Source of the DNA: Pararhodobacter sp. SW119
GTDB taxonomy: Bacteria > Pseudomonadota > Alphaproteobacteria > Rhodobacterales > Rhodobacteraceae
Assembly (NCBI RefSeq): GCF_017811755.1
Contig: NZ_JADDJF010000030.1
Coordinates: 1-39,292, forward strand
DNA: 39,292 nt
Direction: 5' to 3'
Part shown: positions 33,352-39,292 of the stretch, piece after piece
How the letters are laid out: each line of letters opens with the position of its first letter
How positions within the stretch are numbered: the stretch's first letter is position 1
Notes under the pieces: generated by a model
The model's database searches: none
What the model saw: the letters and a program-made list of their open reading frames with translations, nothing else
Told to the model about the DNA's origin: nothing
Made by a program: the position numbers and the translations under genes

Positions 33352-35064
33352 TCAGGACGCGGTTGCGCCCTTGGACGTATCCAGCGCGAGGCGCAGCCGC
33401 ATTTCCCATCCGTGACCCTCGGCGTCTTGCACCGCTCCGCTTTCGATATCGCCATGGATCTGCAGCGCGAAGGCCGTCATGAGTTCTTGCCCGAGGCCTG
33501 ATCCACCCTCCGCGTCCACTGGAACGGAAAGCGAATTCCAGACGCGCAGTTGCGCCTGACCCATCTTGCTGGAGAAACACACCTTGAGCTTCGTCGGAGC
33601 GTCGGGGTTCTGCGGGGCCGCGTATTTCAGCGCGTTCGTCAGCGCTTCGGAAAACAGCAATGCCGCCGGAATGATCTTGTCGTGTGGCAGCGCCACGGCC
33701 TCGAAGTTTCTCTCGATCAGCATCTTGCTGGTGTCGACCTGGCCGATGACCAGAAACTCGTTCAGAATCCGGTCGAAGAAGTCCGCTGCATAACGTTCGT
33801 TCATGCGCTCTTGTTCGTAGAGCGTTCGATGTATCGAAGCCAGCGAGCGTACTCGCGCCTGAATACCCACCAGAATGGCTCGGGCCTGCACGTCGCTGAC
33901 CCGGCGCATCTGAAGATTCAAGATGGAGGCAATGAGTTGCAGGTTGTTCTTGACGCGGTGATGGACCTCTTTCAGCAGGACCGTCTTTTCCGCCAACGCT
34001 TCCTCGCGTTCCATTTCATCGCGCCGGATCAGGCGCGCCATCTTGGAGAAGGTCGAGTCGATTTCCCGCAATTCGGTCGGCGCCTCGTCGGGGAGGCGCT
34101 GAAATTCATCACGATTGCCGAGCGCAAAGCGCCGAAGCTGAGAATTGATCTGCTTCAGATGACGGACGACCATGTAATTGACCGCAAACATGACGACCGC
34201 TACCGATGCGATCCACATCAGGATCGGAAAGCCCAGCCGCCACATGTCAAAGACAGAATCCTTCCCGACCTGTTCGTCTGACCAGCTGCCCAAGGCATAC
34301 AATTGACCCGGGATCAGTTCGGCGATGGTGAAGGTACGCTCGATGCCGGCGTTGCTGTTGGCGCGGAAAACGCCATTTCGCATCTCGACGATCTCTCTTA
34401 GCGACTCGTCGACCGGCAGCATTTCGTTGGCTCGTGCGCTTTCCGCACTGGTCAGCGTCTTGCCCAGATGATTGACAAGGTAGGCCAGTCGCGGCGCGGT
34501 TTCCGGATCAGGATCAGCCGCAATCAGGTCGAAACTATGCCGCGAGATCGAGATGGCTAGGAAGCCCAGCATCTCGTCTTCGACGATCACCGGCCGGTTG
34601 ACCAGGACGACCGGTCGACCGGTGATCGCTCCGGTCGGCTGAAAGCTGAAGAAGCTTCTTGGTTCGGCGAGATGGGCCTGGAAGGTTTCGGATTCGCTGA
34701 AATCGATGGGATCGCCCGATGACAGGCAATCCATGTTCCCGTCACTTCGAATGAACCCCGCAAATGCGTAGAAGCGCGACTCTACGATGAAGTCGCGCAG
34801 GTAGTTCGAACAGGCCCGGGGGTCGTCCAACCGGTCCACCACCAGGGGTATGATGCGGTCGATCGCCAGCATCGCGCTTTCCAAAAGCCCGCGCTGGCCT
34901 GCAACTGCATCAGCCGTACGCGCCAGAAGCGACGCTTCAAAAGACTGTATTTGTGTCCGCCAAGCGTCGAACTCGGAATAGATCGCAATCGATCCCAGCG
35001 GCGCAAGTGCAAGTGTCAGCAGGACCGCGAGGCGCGACGCCAGTCGATTGCTAAAGTCGAACAC
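33352..35064 (-). CDS. HisKA_2/HWE-type sensor histidine kinase of the general stress response (570 aa)
   Basis: Membrane sensor likely to phosphorylate PhyR. Helix 1 at about 10-30, a periplasmic sensor region about 31-275 with two Cys (85, 113) and a Cache-like fold by length and pattern (GFIRSDGNMDCLSSGD, RPVVLVNRPVIVEDEMLGFL), helix 2 about 278-302, a HAMP-like linker, then the H-box KEVHHRVKNNLQLIASILNL (His368/369), N-box LFSEALTNALKYA (Asn477) and G-box GGSGLGQEL (521-529). The HRVKNNLQ H-box is the signature of HisKA_2 kinases such as PhyK. It follows ecfG with a 33-base gap on the same strand and is probably in the nepR-ecfG-kinase operon. Confidence 0.92.
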   Translation of the reverse strand: MFDFSNRLASRLAVLLTLALAPLGSIAIYSEFDAWRTQIQSFEASLLARTADAVAGQRGLLESAMLAIDRIIPLVVDRLDDPRACSNYLRDFIVESRFYAFAGFIRSDGNMDCLSSGDPIDFSESETFQAHLAEPRSFFSFQPTGAITGRPVVLVNRPVIVEDEMLGFLAISISRHSFDLIAADPDPETAPRLAYLVNHLGKTLTSAESARANEMLPVDESLREIVEMRNGVFRANSNAGIERTFTIAELIPGQLYALGSWSDEQVGKDSVFDMWRLGFPILMWIASVAVVMFAVNYMVVRHLKQINSQLRRFALGNRDEFQRLPDEAPTELREIDSTFSKMARLIRRDEMEREEALAEKTVLLKEVHHRVKNNLQLIASILNLQMRRVSDVQARAILVGIQARVRSLASIHRTLYEQERMNERYAADFFDRILNEFLVIGQVDTSKMLIERNFEAVALPHDKIIPAALLFSEALTNALKYAAPQNPDAPTKLKVCFSSKMGQAQLRVWNSLSVPVDAEGGSGLGQELMTAFALQIHGDIESGAVQDAEGHGWEMRLRLALDTSKGATAS

Positions 35065-35097
35065 CGTTCGTGCCTTGCTCTTGCTGCGATCTTGCGG

Positions 35098-35673
35098 TCA
35101 AAATGCGCTGGGGCTCGCTGCCATGACAGCTGAGATAGGGCTATCAGAGGCAGAGGCATGCTCGCCTTTCTCCAGGTGCAGCATCTCCGCCAATGCGCGG
35201 CGCGCCCTGTTCGCCCTGCTCTTGATTGTTCCTGGCGCGCAGTCGCAGGTCTGGGCGGCCTCCTCGACCGAAAAACCGAGGGCGCCGACAAGGATCAGCG
35301 CCTCGCGCTGCTCGATCGGCAGAAGGTTCATCGCCGCGTTCAGTTCCTGCAGCGCAAGCCGACCATCGTGATCGGGCTTCGATGCGAGGCGGGCAGCAAA
35401 GGTGCCCTCTGAATCGGCGACCTCTCGGGCACGCTTTCGGCGGGTCGACAAATGCGTATTTCTGAGGATCGTGAACAACCAGGCGCGCAAATTGGTGCCC
35501 TCGCGGAACTGTCCGAACTTGCTCCACGCCTTCAGGACGGTATCCTGAACCAGGTCGTCGGCCGCCGCGACGTCACCGGTCAGCCCGCGTGCAAATGCGC
35601 GCAGCGATGGAAGGTGGGTGACGATCTCGTTGCGGGGGTCTGCAGAAGCTTCTTGACCCTTTGAATCGGTCAT
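35098..35673 (-). CDS. ecfG: EcfG-type extracytoplasmic-function sigma factor (191 aa)
   Basis: General stress sigma factor of alphaproteobacteria. Sigma2 domain about 22-82 (SLRAFARGLTGDVAAADDLV, then DTVLKAWSKFGQFREGTNLRAW and FTILRNTHLSTRRKR), linker, sigma4 about 107-160 (LNLLPIEQREALILVGALGF-like AMNLLPIEQREALILVGALG, SVEEAAQTCDCAPGTIKSR, NRARRAL). The LPIEQREALILVGA and GTIKSRVNRARxxL blocks are typical of EcfG. Starts inside the nepR stop (ATGA, 35673), so translation of sigma and anti-sigma is coupled. C-terminal tail of 20 residues is Ser/Ala-rich. Its promoter is shared with nepR at 35957-35981 and is itself EcfG-type, giving autoregulation. Confidence 0.96.
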   Translation of the reverse strand: MTDSKGQEASADPRNEIVTHLPSLRAFARGLTGDVAAADDLVQDTVLKAWSKFGQFREGTNLRAWLFTILRNTHLSTRRKRAREVADSEGTFAARLASKPDHDGRLALQELNAAMNLLPIEQREALILVGALGFSVEEAAQTCDCAPGTIKSRANRARRALAEMLHLEKGEHASASDSPISAVMAASPSAF

Positions 35674-35858
35674 TCGTCACCTGATTTGCTCTGAGTGTCC
35701 TGCTGTCTCAGCGCATCAAGGAGTTCGGTCAGGTTACTGGGCAAGTCCTCGGCGGCGGCTTCGCTGTAAAGCCGCTTGAGATTCTCGTCGATCTGCTGGG
35801 AAACCGAAGGTGGTATGGACCCCGACTTTCCATTTTGATTACTGCTCATCATCGCCAT
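35670..35858 (-). CDS. nepR: NepR anti-sigma factor (62 aa)
   Basis: Small cytoplasmic protein that sequesters EcfG and is itself titrated by phosphorylated PhyR. Core pattern VSQQIDENLKRLYSEAAAED followed by LPSNLTELLDALRQQ matches the NepR helix-loop-helix (IGxxLRxxYxxxxxEPxPxxxxxLLxxL). The start is uncertain: ATG 35858, 35852 and 35849 are all in frame and none has a strong Shine-Dalgarno. The predicted EcfG transcript start near 35950 gives a leader of about 92 bases. Overlaps ecfG by four bases. Confidence 0.9.
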   Translation of the reverse strand: MAMMSSNQNGKSGSIPPSVSQQIDENLKRLYSEAAAEDLPSNLTELLDALRQQDTQSKSGDE

Positions 35859-35949
35859 TCAGCTGCGCGCCCCACCATTATCAACAACCTGTCATCTTCC
35901 TTGACGTCGCGCAAGCACTGCGCGAGCAGAAGAAACTCTGGATATTCGT

Positions 35950-35974
35950 GGAACCGAACGCCGCTATTCGCGTT
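35950..35974 (+). promoter_or_regulatory. Exact EcfG promoter for phyR (overlaps the divergent one)
   Basis: GGAAC (35950-35954), 16 bases, CGTT (35971-35974). The predicted start near 35981 gives a leader of about 87 bases before ATG 36068. Confidence 0.8.
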
Positions 35975-35981
35975 TGGTTCC
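35957..35981 (-). promoter_or_regulatory. Exact EcfG promoter for nepR-ecfG (overlaps the divergent one)
   Basis: Minus-strand GGAAC (35981-35977), 16 bases, CGTT (35960-35957). It shares 18 bases with the phyR promoter; the arms GGAACCGAACG and CGTTTGGTTCC form a near-palindrome, so each strand reads as GGAAC-16-CGTT. Confidence 0.8.
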
Positions 35982-36067
35982 CCGGCCGAGAACTTTTTTT
36001 CAGTACTCGGACTGAAACACATATATACGGGATGAAGGCTGAAATGCGCGAGATCGAAGGAGTACAT

Positions 36068-36862
36068 ATGTCGAGGTCGATGCAGATAGCGAAAGAGCTG
36101 CCTTTTCTACGCAGGTATGCGCGGGCGCTCACCGGAAGTCAGTCGACTGGCGACAAGTACGCGGCGGCCACGCTTGAAGCGATTCTGGCGGACCGCTCGC
36201 TGCTGGCTGATGGGATTTCGCCGAAAATCGCCTTGTTCAAGGCATTTCATTCCGTCTGGCAGACGACCGGGGCACCCATCGGTGACGGGGCAATCGACGG
36301 GATCGAGGCACGCGCACAGTCGTTGCTCGCGGCCCTGACCGCCAACACGCGTGAGGCGCTTCTCCTGCGCTCGCTCGAAGAGTTCTCCTACGCCGAGATC
36401 GGTCAGATCATTCAGGTCGCCGAAAACGAGGCGCAAGATCTGGTGGCCATCGCCTACAGGGAGATGTCACGTTCGGTTCGTGGACGGGTGCAGATCATCG
36501 AGGACGAGCCGCTGATCGCGCTCGATATCCGCAACATCGTGACCGACATGGGCCACGAAGTGACCGGGATCGCGCGCACACACGCGGAGGCCGTCGCCTT
36601 GGGCAAGCGGGAGCGCCCAGACCTCATTCTGGCGGACATACACCTTGCCGATGATTCATCGGGCGTGGAGGCGGTAGGCGAGTTGCTGGAGCAATACGAG
36701 TGTGTCCCTGTGATCTTCATCACGGCCTATCCCGAACGTCTGCTGACGGGGGAGAAGCCCGAACCGGCTTTCCTGATAACCAAGCCGTTCGAGCAGGAGC
36801 AGGTCCGCTCTGCAGTGTCGCAGGCGATGTTCTTCGCGTCTACCCAAACCCTGAACGTCTGA
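36068..36862 (+). CDS. phyR: PhyR anti-anti-sigma response regulator (264 aa)
   Basis: Sigma-factor mimic that binds NepR when phosphorylated and so frees EcfG. Residues about 1-135 are the sigma-like domain (LPFLRRYARALTGSQSTGDK, REALLLRSLEEFSYAEIGQI), and 140-255 the receiver: acidic pair Glu145-Asp146 (IIEDEPLIALD), phospho-acceptor Asp190 (LILADIHLADDSSGVEA), Thr219 and Lys239 in the FITAYPERLLTGEKPEPAFL / ITKPF stretch, which is the atypical FAT-GUY motif (PFxFATG[G/Y]) of this family. ATG 36068 has AAGGAG in front; the frame is open for 86 more codons but those cover the promoter. Divergent from nepR-ecfG, a layout typical of the group. Confidence 0.96.
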   Translation: MSRSMQIAKELPFLRRYARALTGSQSTGDKYAAATLEAILADRSLLADGISPKIALFKAFHSVWQTTGAPIGDGAIDGIEARAQSLLAALTANTREALLLRSLEEFSYAEIGQIIQVAENEAQDLVAIAYREMSRSVRGRVQIIEDEPLIALDIRNIVTDMGHEVTGIARTHAEAVALGKRERPDLILADIHLADDSSGVEAVGELLEQYECVPVIFITAYPERLLTGEKPEPAFLITKPFEQEQVRSAVSQAMFFASTQTLNV

Positions 36863-36894
36863 TCTTAACCAGACGACAGACCAATGCAGATGTT

Positions 36895-36920
36895 AGACCC
36901 GGCGCGTGCCGGGTCTTTTT
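36895..36920 (+). terminator. Rho-independent terminator of phyR
   Basis: AGACCCGGC (36895-36903) pairs perfectly with GCCGGGTCT (36908-36916), 4-base loop, then TTTT. It lies 33 bases after the phyR stop. Confidence 0.9.
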
Positions 36921-37029
36921 GCTTTCGACGTTAGCTTCACAGCGACTGGGGGGCGTCGATCGGCGCTTTCTCTATGTTTTCAAGCGAAAGGATGCTGTGG
37001 CCGCTTTCCAGTTGCCGGCGATGCGGGAT

Positions 37030-37055
37030 GGAACCGAGACGGTCGGTCGCAAGTT
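37030..37055 (+). promoter_or_regulatory. EcfG-type promoter, one mismatch, for the DUF1328 gene
   Basis: GGAAC (37030-37034), 17 bases, AGTT (37052-37055). The predicted start near 37062 is about 41 bases before ATG 37103. Confidence 0.45.
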
Positions 37056-37102
37056 TCATTCTTCATCTCGCCCTCGAGGCTGAACAAACGAAAGGACAAG
37101 TC

Positions 37103-37276
37103 ATGCTTAGTTGGGCTCTTACCTTCCTGATCATCGCGTTGGTCGCCGCGGCGCTAGGCTTTACCGGTATCGCCGGGGCCGCGTCGTCGATTGCGCAGAT
37201 TCTCTTTGTGATCTTCCTGATCCTCTTCGTCGTCGCGATGATCGCGCGCGCCGTGCGTGGTCGACCGCCGGTCTGA
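37103..37276 (+). CDS. DUF1328 family membrane miniprotein (57 aa)
   Basis: ATG 37103 with AAAGGA nine bases upstream; longer frames were dropped as they cover the promoter region. [20 protein letters not shown] and [20 protein letters not shown] give two hydrophobic helices linked by TGIAGAAS, ending [15 protein letters not shown]. This W-A-L-x-F...LGFxGIAG pattern is the DUF1328 (YtjA) signature, small stress-linked membrane proteins of unknown function. The following gene may be cotranscribed; a 9-bp hairpin with no T-run (37299-37320) separates them. Confidence 0.88.
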   Translation: MLSWALTFLIIALVAAALGFTGIAGAASSIAQILFVIFLILFVVAMIARAVRGRPPV

Positions 37277-37349
37277 TCACCGGCGCACTTGCGCACGCGG
37301 CCGGGTCGCAGGACCCGGCCGCTCGCCCCCGGAGCAGATGGAGGCTTTC

Positions 37350-37859
37350 ATGAAACCCCCGAATCCGATCGCACAATCCGCCGTTCCTGCGGCCCCGCCC
37401 ATCACCGGCGCGGAGGCGTCCAACAGGTCCCCGAACATTTCGCCGGATGAAGAGCGTCTGGACCTGATCGCCGAGGCGCATACCCGGGTTCTGGATACCA
37501 AGAAGGGATTTGAAAAACTGGTAGAGAAGGCAGAGCCGAAGTTTCGGCCGGTCGCAAAGGAATTCCTGGCGCTTCATAGCCGACACGAAGGGGAACTGGC
37601 AGCCTACCTCGGAAGCTGTGGCCGGGCACCTCAAGAGGACGGCTCGTTCTTCGGAACCGTCAACCGCGCGGTGATCGAAATGCGGTCCTGGTTCGAGGAA
37701 GTATCGGACAACGTGATGGACCGCGTTGTAGAAGGGGAAAAGCACGTCCTGGAAGGGTACGCAGCCGCCCGCGACGCTGGTCAGACGGTTGAGGCGCATG
37801 CCATGCTCGCAAGACACATCACCGAGATTGACAGGCTGATCGCCGGTCACACCATCTGA
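37350..37859 (+). CDS. DUF2383 (PA2169-like) four-helix-bundle protein (169 aa)
   Basis: ATG 37350 is preceded by GGAGG at seven bases. The frame is open upstream with an ATG at 37338 that lies over the Shine-Dalgarno. After a Pro/Ala/Ser-rich N-terminal 30 residues, the rest is four amphipathic helices: EERLDLIAEAHTRVLDTKKG, FRPVAKEFLALHSRHEGELA, TVNRAVIEMRSWFEEVSDNV, HVLEGYAAARDAG, with ends TEIDRLIAGH. These match the ferritin-like DUF2383 family, in which the metal ligands are not conserved in all members; here Glu/His positions such as HSRHEGE and EEV are candidates only. Stress-linked placement next to DUF1328. No obvious terminator follows. Confidence 0.8.
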   Translation: MKPPNPIAQSAVPAAPPITGAEASNRSPNISPDEERLDLIAEAHTRVLDTKKGFEKLVEKAEPKFRPVAKEFLALHSRHEGELAAYLGSCGRAPQEDGSFFGTVNRAVIEMRSWFEEVSDNVMDRVVEGEKHVLEGYAAARDAGQTVEAHAMLARHITEIDRLIAGHTI

Positions 37860-38049
37860 GTTTGTCTTCACCAGCGCGCATTTCGGCCCACTGCGACCTG
37901 GATAGCATTTCCAATTTTTCTTACCGCGACCACCGTTAGCTTACGCTGTTCGAAAATCCCTCGCTTCGATCGTGGACGCCACCTTGCTCTCGCCCTCGCG
38001 GTCGAGGCATGATACGTGTCAAAATCTGCGAACCGTAGAACAGGGTAGA

Positions 38050-38772
38050 ATGATGCACCCGTGCAAATCCTGTGCCCTGCGCAAGATGTCCATTTTTCTG
38101 CCGTTCTCGGAAAGCGAAGTGCGTTTCATGACCGAGTTTCGGGATGGTGAAGTCCATCTCGAAACTGGTCAGACCCTCTATCATGAAGGTGACGACCTCA
38201 ATTTCTTCTACACCGTACTCTCGGGTCAGGGCGCGCGCTACAAGTTTCTGCCGAACGGCGGACGACAGCTGGTGAATTTCCTCTTTCCAGGCGACCTTAC
38301 GGGTCTCCAAGGGCTTCTGGAGGGTCAGGCGAGCACCACAGCCGTCGCGGCGTGCCCGATGGTTCTGTGTCGCTTCCGAAAGACAAGATTGCCCGAGTTG
38401 TTCCGTACCAGCCCTTCGCGCGCCTACGCGCTGACATGGGTTGCAGCGGTCGAAGAGCATTTTCTTGGCGAGACGATCACCACCTTGGGGCAACGTACTG
38501 CGCTGCAGCGCATTGCCTGGGCGCTCTTGAAGATTCATTCCCGGTTGACCGCCGTCGGGCTGGCGCGGGGCCATGGAGTTCCGTTTCCCTTCCGCCAGCG
38601 CGATCTTGCAGATGCCCTCGGTCTGTCGCTGGTCCACACGAACAAGATGCTTGCTCGTCTGCGCAATCAGGCGCAGTGGGAGGACGGTGTGCTCAGGATC
38701 ACGGAGGCCCGTGTTCTCGCTGAGATAGCGATGGTCGATCTGGAAGAGCCGCCAGTTCGCCCCTTGCTCTAG
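38050..38772 (+). CDS. Crp/Fnr family transcriptional regulator with CxxC N-terminus (240 aa)
   Basis: cNMP-binding-like sensor domain and a C-terminal winged helix. N-terminus MMHPCKSCALRKMSIFLPFS; cupin-type core DGEVHLETGQTLYHEGDDLN, FFYTVLSGQGARYKFLPNGG, NFLFPGDLTGLQGLL; HTH at about 180-208 (FPFRQRDLADALGLSLVHTN then KMLARLRNQ). Four Cys at 5, 8, 102 and 107 stand in two pairs (CxxC and CPMVLC), where FNR has C-x2-C-x5-C plus a distant Cys, so a redox or iron-sulfur sensor is possible but unproven. Start: ATG 38050 or the adjacent ATG 38053, with AGGGT upstream. No EcfG promoter is visible. Convergent with the 38774 gene, two bases apart. Confidence 0.88.
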   Translation: MMHPCKSCALRKMSIFLPFSESEVRFMTEFRDGEVHLETGQTLYHEGDDLNFFYTVLSGQGARYKFLPNGGRQLVNFLFPGDLTGLQGLLEGQASTTAVAACPMVLCRFRKTRLPELFRTSPSRAYALTWVAAVEEHFLGETITTLGQRTALQRIAWALLKIHSRLTAVGLARGHGVPFPFRQRDLADALGLSLVHTNKMLARLRNQAQWEDGVLRITEARVLAEIAMVDLEEPPVRPLL

Positions 38773-38773
38773 C

Positions 38774-39127
38774 TCAGCGCAACAGTTGCTGCACCATCTT
38801 CTCGAGGTCCTCGCTGAAGACCGGCTTTCTGAGCATCGGATAGGGCAGGGGTTCGCCTTCTGATTCGTCGTCGCTTTCGACCATGACGATCTGCGTGCCG
38901 GACTCGTTCAGCACGGCCCGCAAGTTGCTGCGCAAGAACTCCTCTGACGCGATGTGCAGGACGGCGAGCGCGACCTTTGATTCTGTGTCGAGCTTCGACA
39001 ACACCTCGATGGCCTGCGTGTCGGATGATGCGATCAGCGGGACGCCCAGTCCCATTCGCTCCAATGTCACGCTCAGATCTCGAGCGAGGATGGAGAAGTC
39101 GGCGACGATGAGGAAATGCCCTGTCAT
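38774..39127 (-). CDS. Receiver-like protein lacking the phospho-acceptor Asp (117 aa)
   Basis: The sequence has the shape of a response-regulator receiver: FLIVADFSILARDLSVTLER (beta1-alpha1), ALAVLHIASEEF (beta3), IVMVES (beta4), PMLRKPVFSEDLEKMVQQLL (beta5 with conserved Lys101, alpha5). The acidic cluster is reduced to one Asp (Asp10) and the phospho-acceptor position is His58 (LAVLHI), so it cannot work as a normal phospho-receiver. It might bind partners as a pseudo-receiver. No output domain. It converges with the Crp/Fnr gene, stops two bases apart. From 39128 to the window end (165 bases) no gene is seen. Confidence 0.78.
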   Translation of the reverse strand: MTGHFLIVADFSILARDLSVTLERMGLGVPLIASSDTQAIEVLSKLDTESKVALAVLHIASEEFLRSNLRAVLNESGTQIVMVESDDESEGEPLPYPMLRKPVFSEDLEKMVQQLLR

Positions 39128-39292
39128 GAGGATGAAGCCTTTGCGATTGATCTAACCGCTAGCTGCCAACATTCGGGGGCAGTTGCTATGAACTGTGACA
39201 TAGGCCGGCGCACACCAGCAGGTTTTCGCTACTTTTCCAGATTCAGCAGGCGCGATGCTTTCAACCGGGCAGCGCAAGTACCAGCGGAGCCC

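Overview
The window looks like a chromosomal segment of a GC-rich alphaproteobacterium, most likely Rhodobacteraceae. The basis is a 404-residue NADP-type isocitrate dehydrogenase of the alphaproteobacterial/eukaryotic kind, strong Ala/Arg bias, and the PhyR-NepR-EcfG general stress response module, which is confined to alphaproteobacteria. No rRNA, tRNA or CRISPR array was seen.

Layout. 1-1.7 kb is decayed accessory DNA with two transposase C-terminal fragments, between which sit two short minus-strand genes (a single-helix membrane protein and a CsbD protein). 1.7-4.6 kb holds divergent guaB and icd. 4.7-11.7 kb holds an ABC transporter remnant and then a complete dipeptide/nickel-type ABC operon with two striking oddities: the substrate-binding protein appears circularly permuted (the usual C-terminal module sits directly after the signal peptide), and the DppC-type permease carries about 290 extra periplasmic residues built from seven repeats of about 40 residues that look like a beta-propeller. 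The two ATPases are fused. 11.7-18.7 kb is a cluster of envelope/stress genes (CsbD, DUF883, holin-X-like, DUF2254, AI-2E-type permease, phospholipase D/cardiolipin synthase, a small anchored acidic protein). 18.7-23.4 kb is a minus-strand operon for an atypical heme-copper oxidase (CtaG, CopD-like, subunit II, a subunit I-III fusion, a small membrane protein). 23.6-27.7 kb holds a small membrane protein, a large acidic OmpA-family protein and an FAD/NAD(P) protein. 28-33.3 kb (minus strand) holds a PRC-barrel protein, a PLDc_N-like miniprotein, gdhA, a 31-residue membrane peptide, a ferric-reductase-like flavocytochrome and a DUF2231 protein. 33.3-36.9 kb is the general stress response core: HisKA_2 sensor kinase, ecfG and nepR divergent from phyR. 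36.9-39.3 kb holds DUF1328, DUF2383, a Crp/Fnr regulator and a receiver-like protein without its phospho-acceptor Asp.

The unifying theme is the EcfG sigma factor. Reading for the EcfG promoter (GGAAC, 16-17 bases, CGTT) gave 13 exact matches, nearly all between genes and pointing into the gene next door, plus four one-mismatch sites. Equal-base arithmetic predicts about 0.6 exact matches for this length on both strands and both spacings. The master regulators therefore appear embedded in a regulon island of about 25 kb that includes its own terminal oxidase operon and at least one well-formed, previously unannotated small RNA gene (about 18575-18668, EcfG promoter plus strong terminator). 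The phyR/nepR intergenic region carries two overlapping divergent EcfG promoters forming a near-palindrome.

Coordinates were counted by hand. Protein family names are from motif recognition without database searches.
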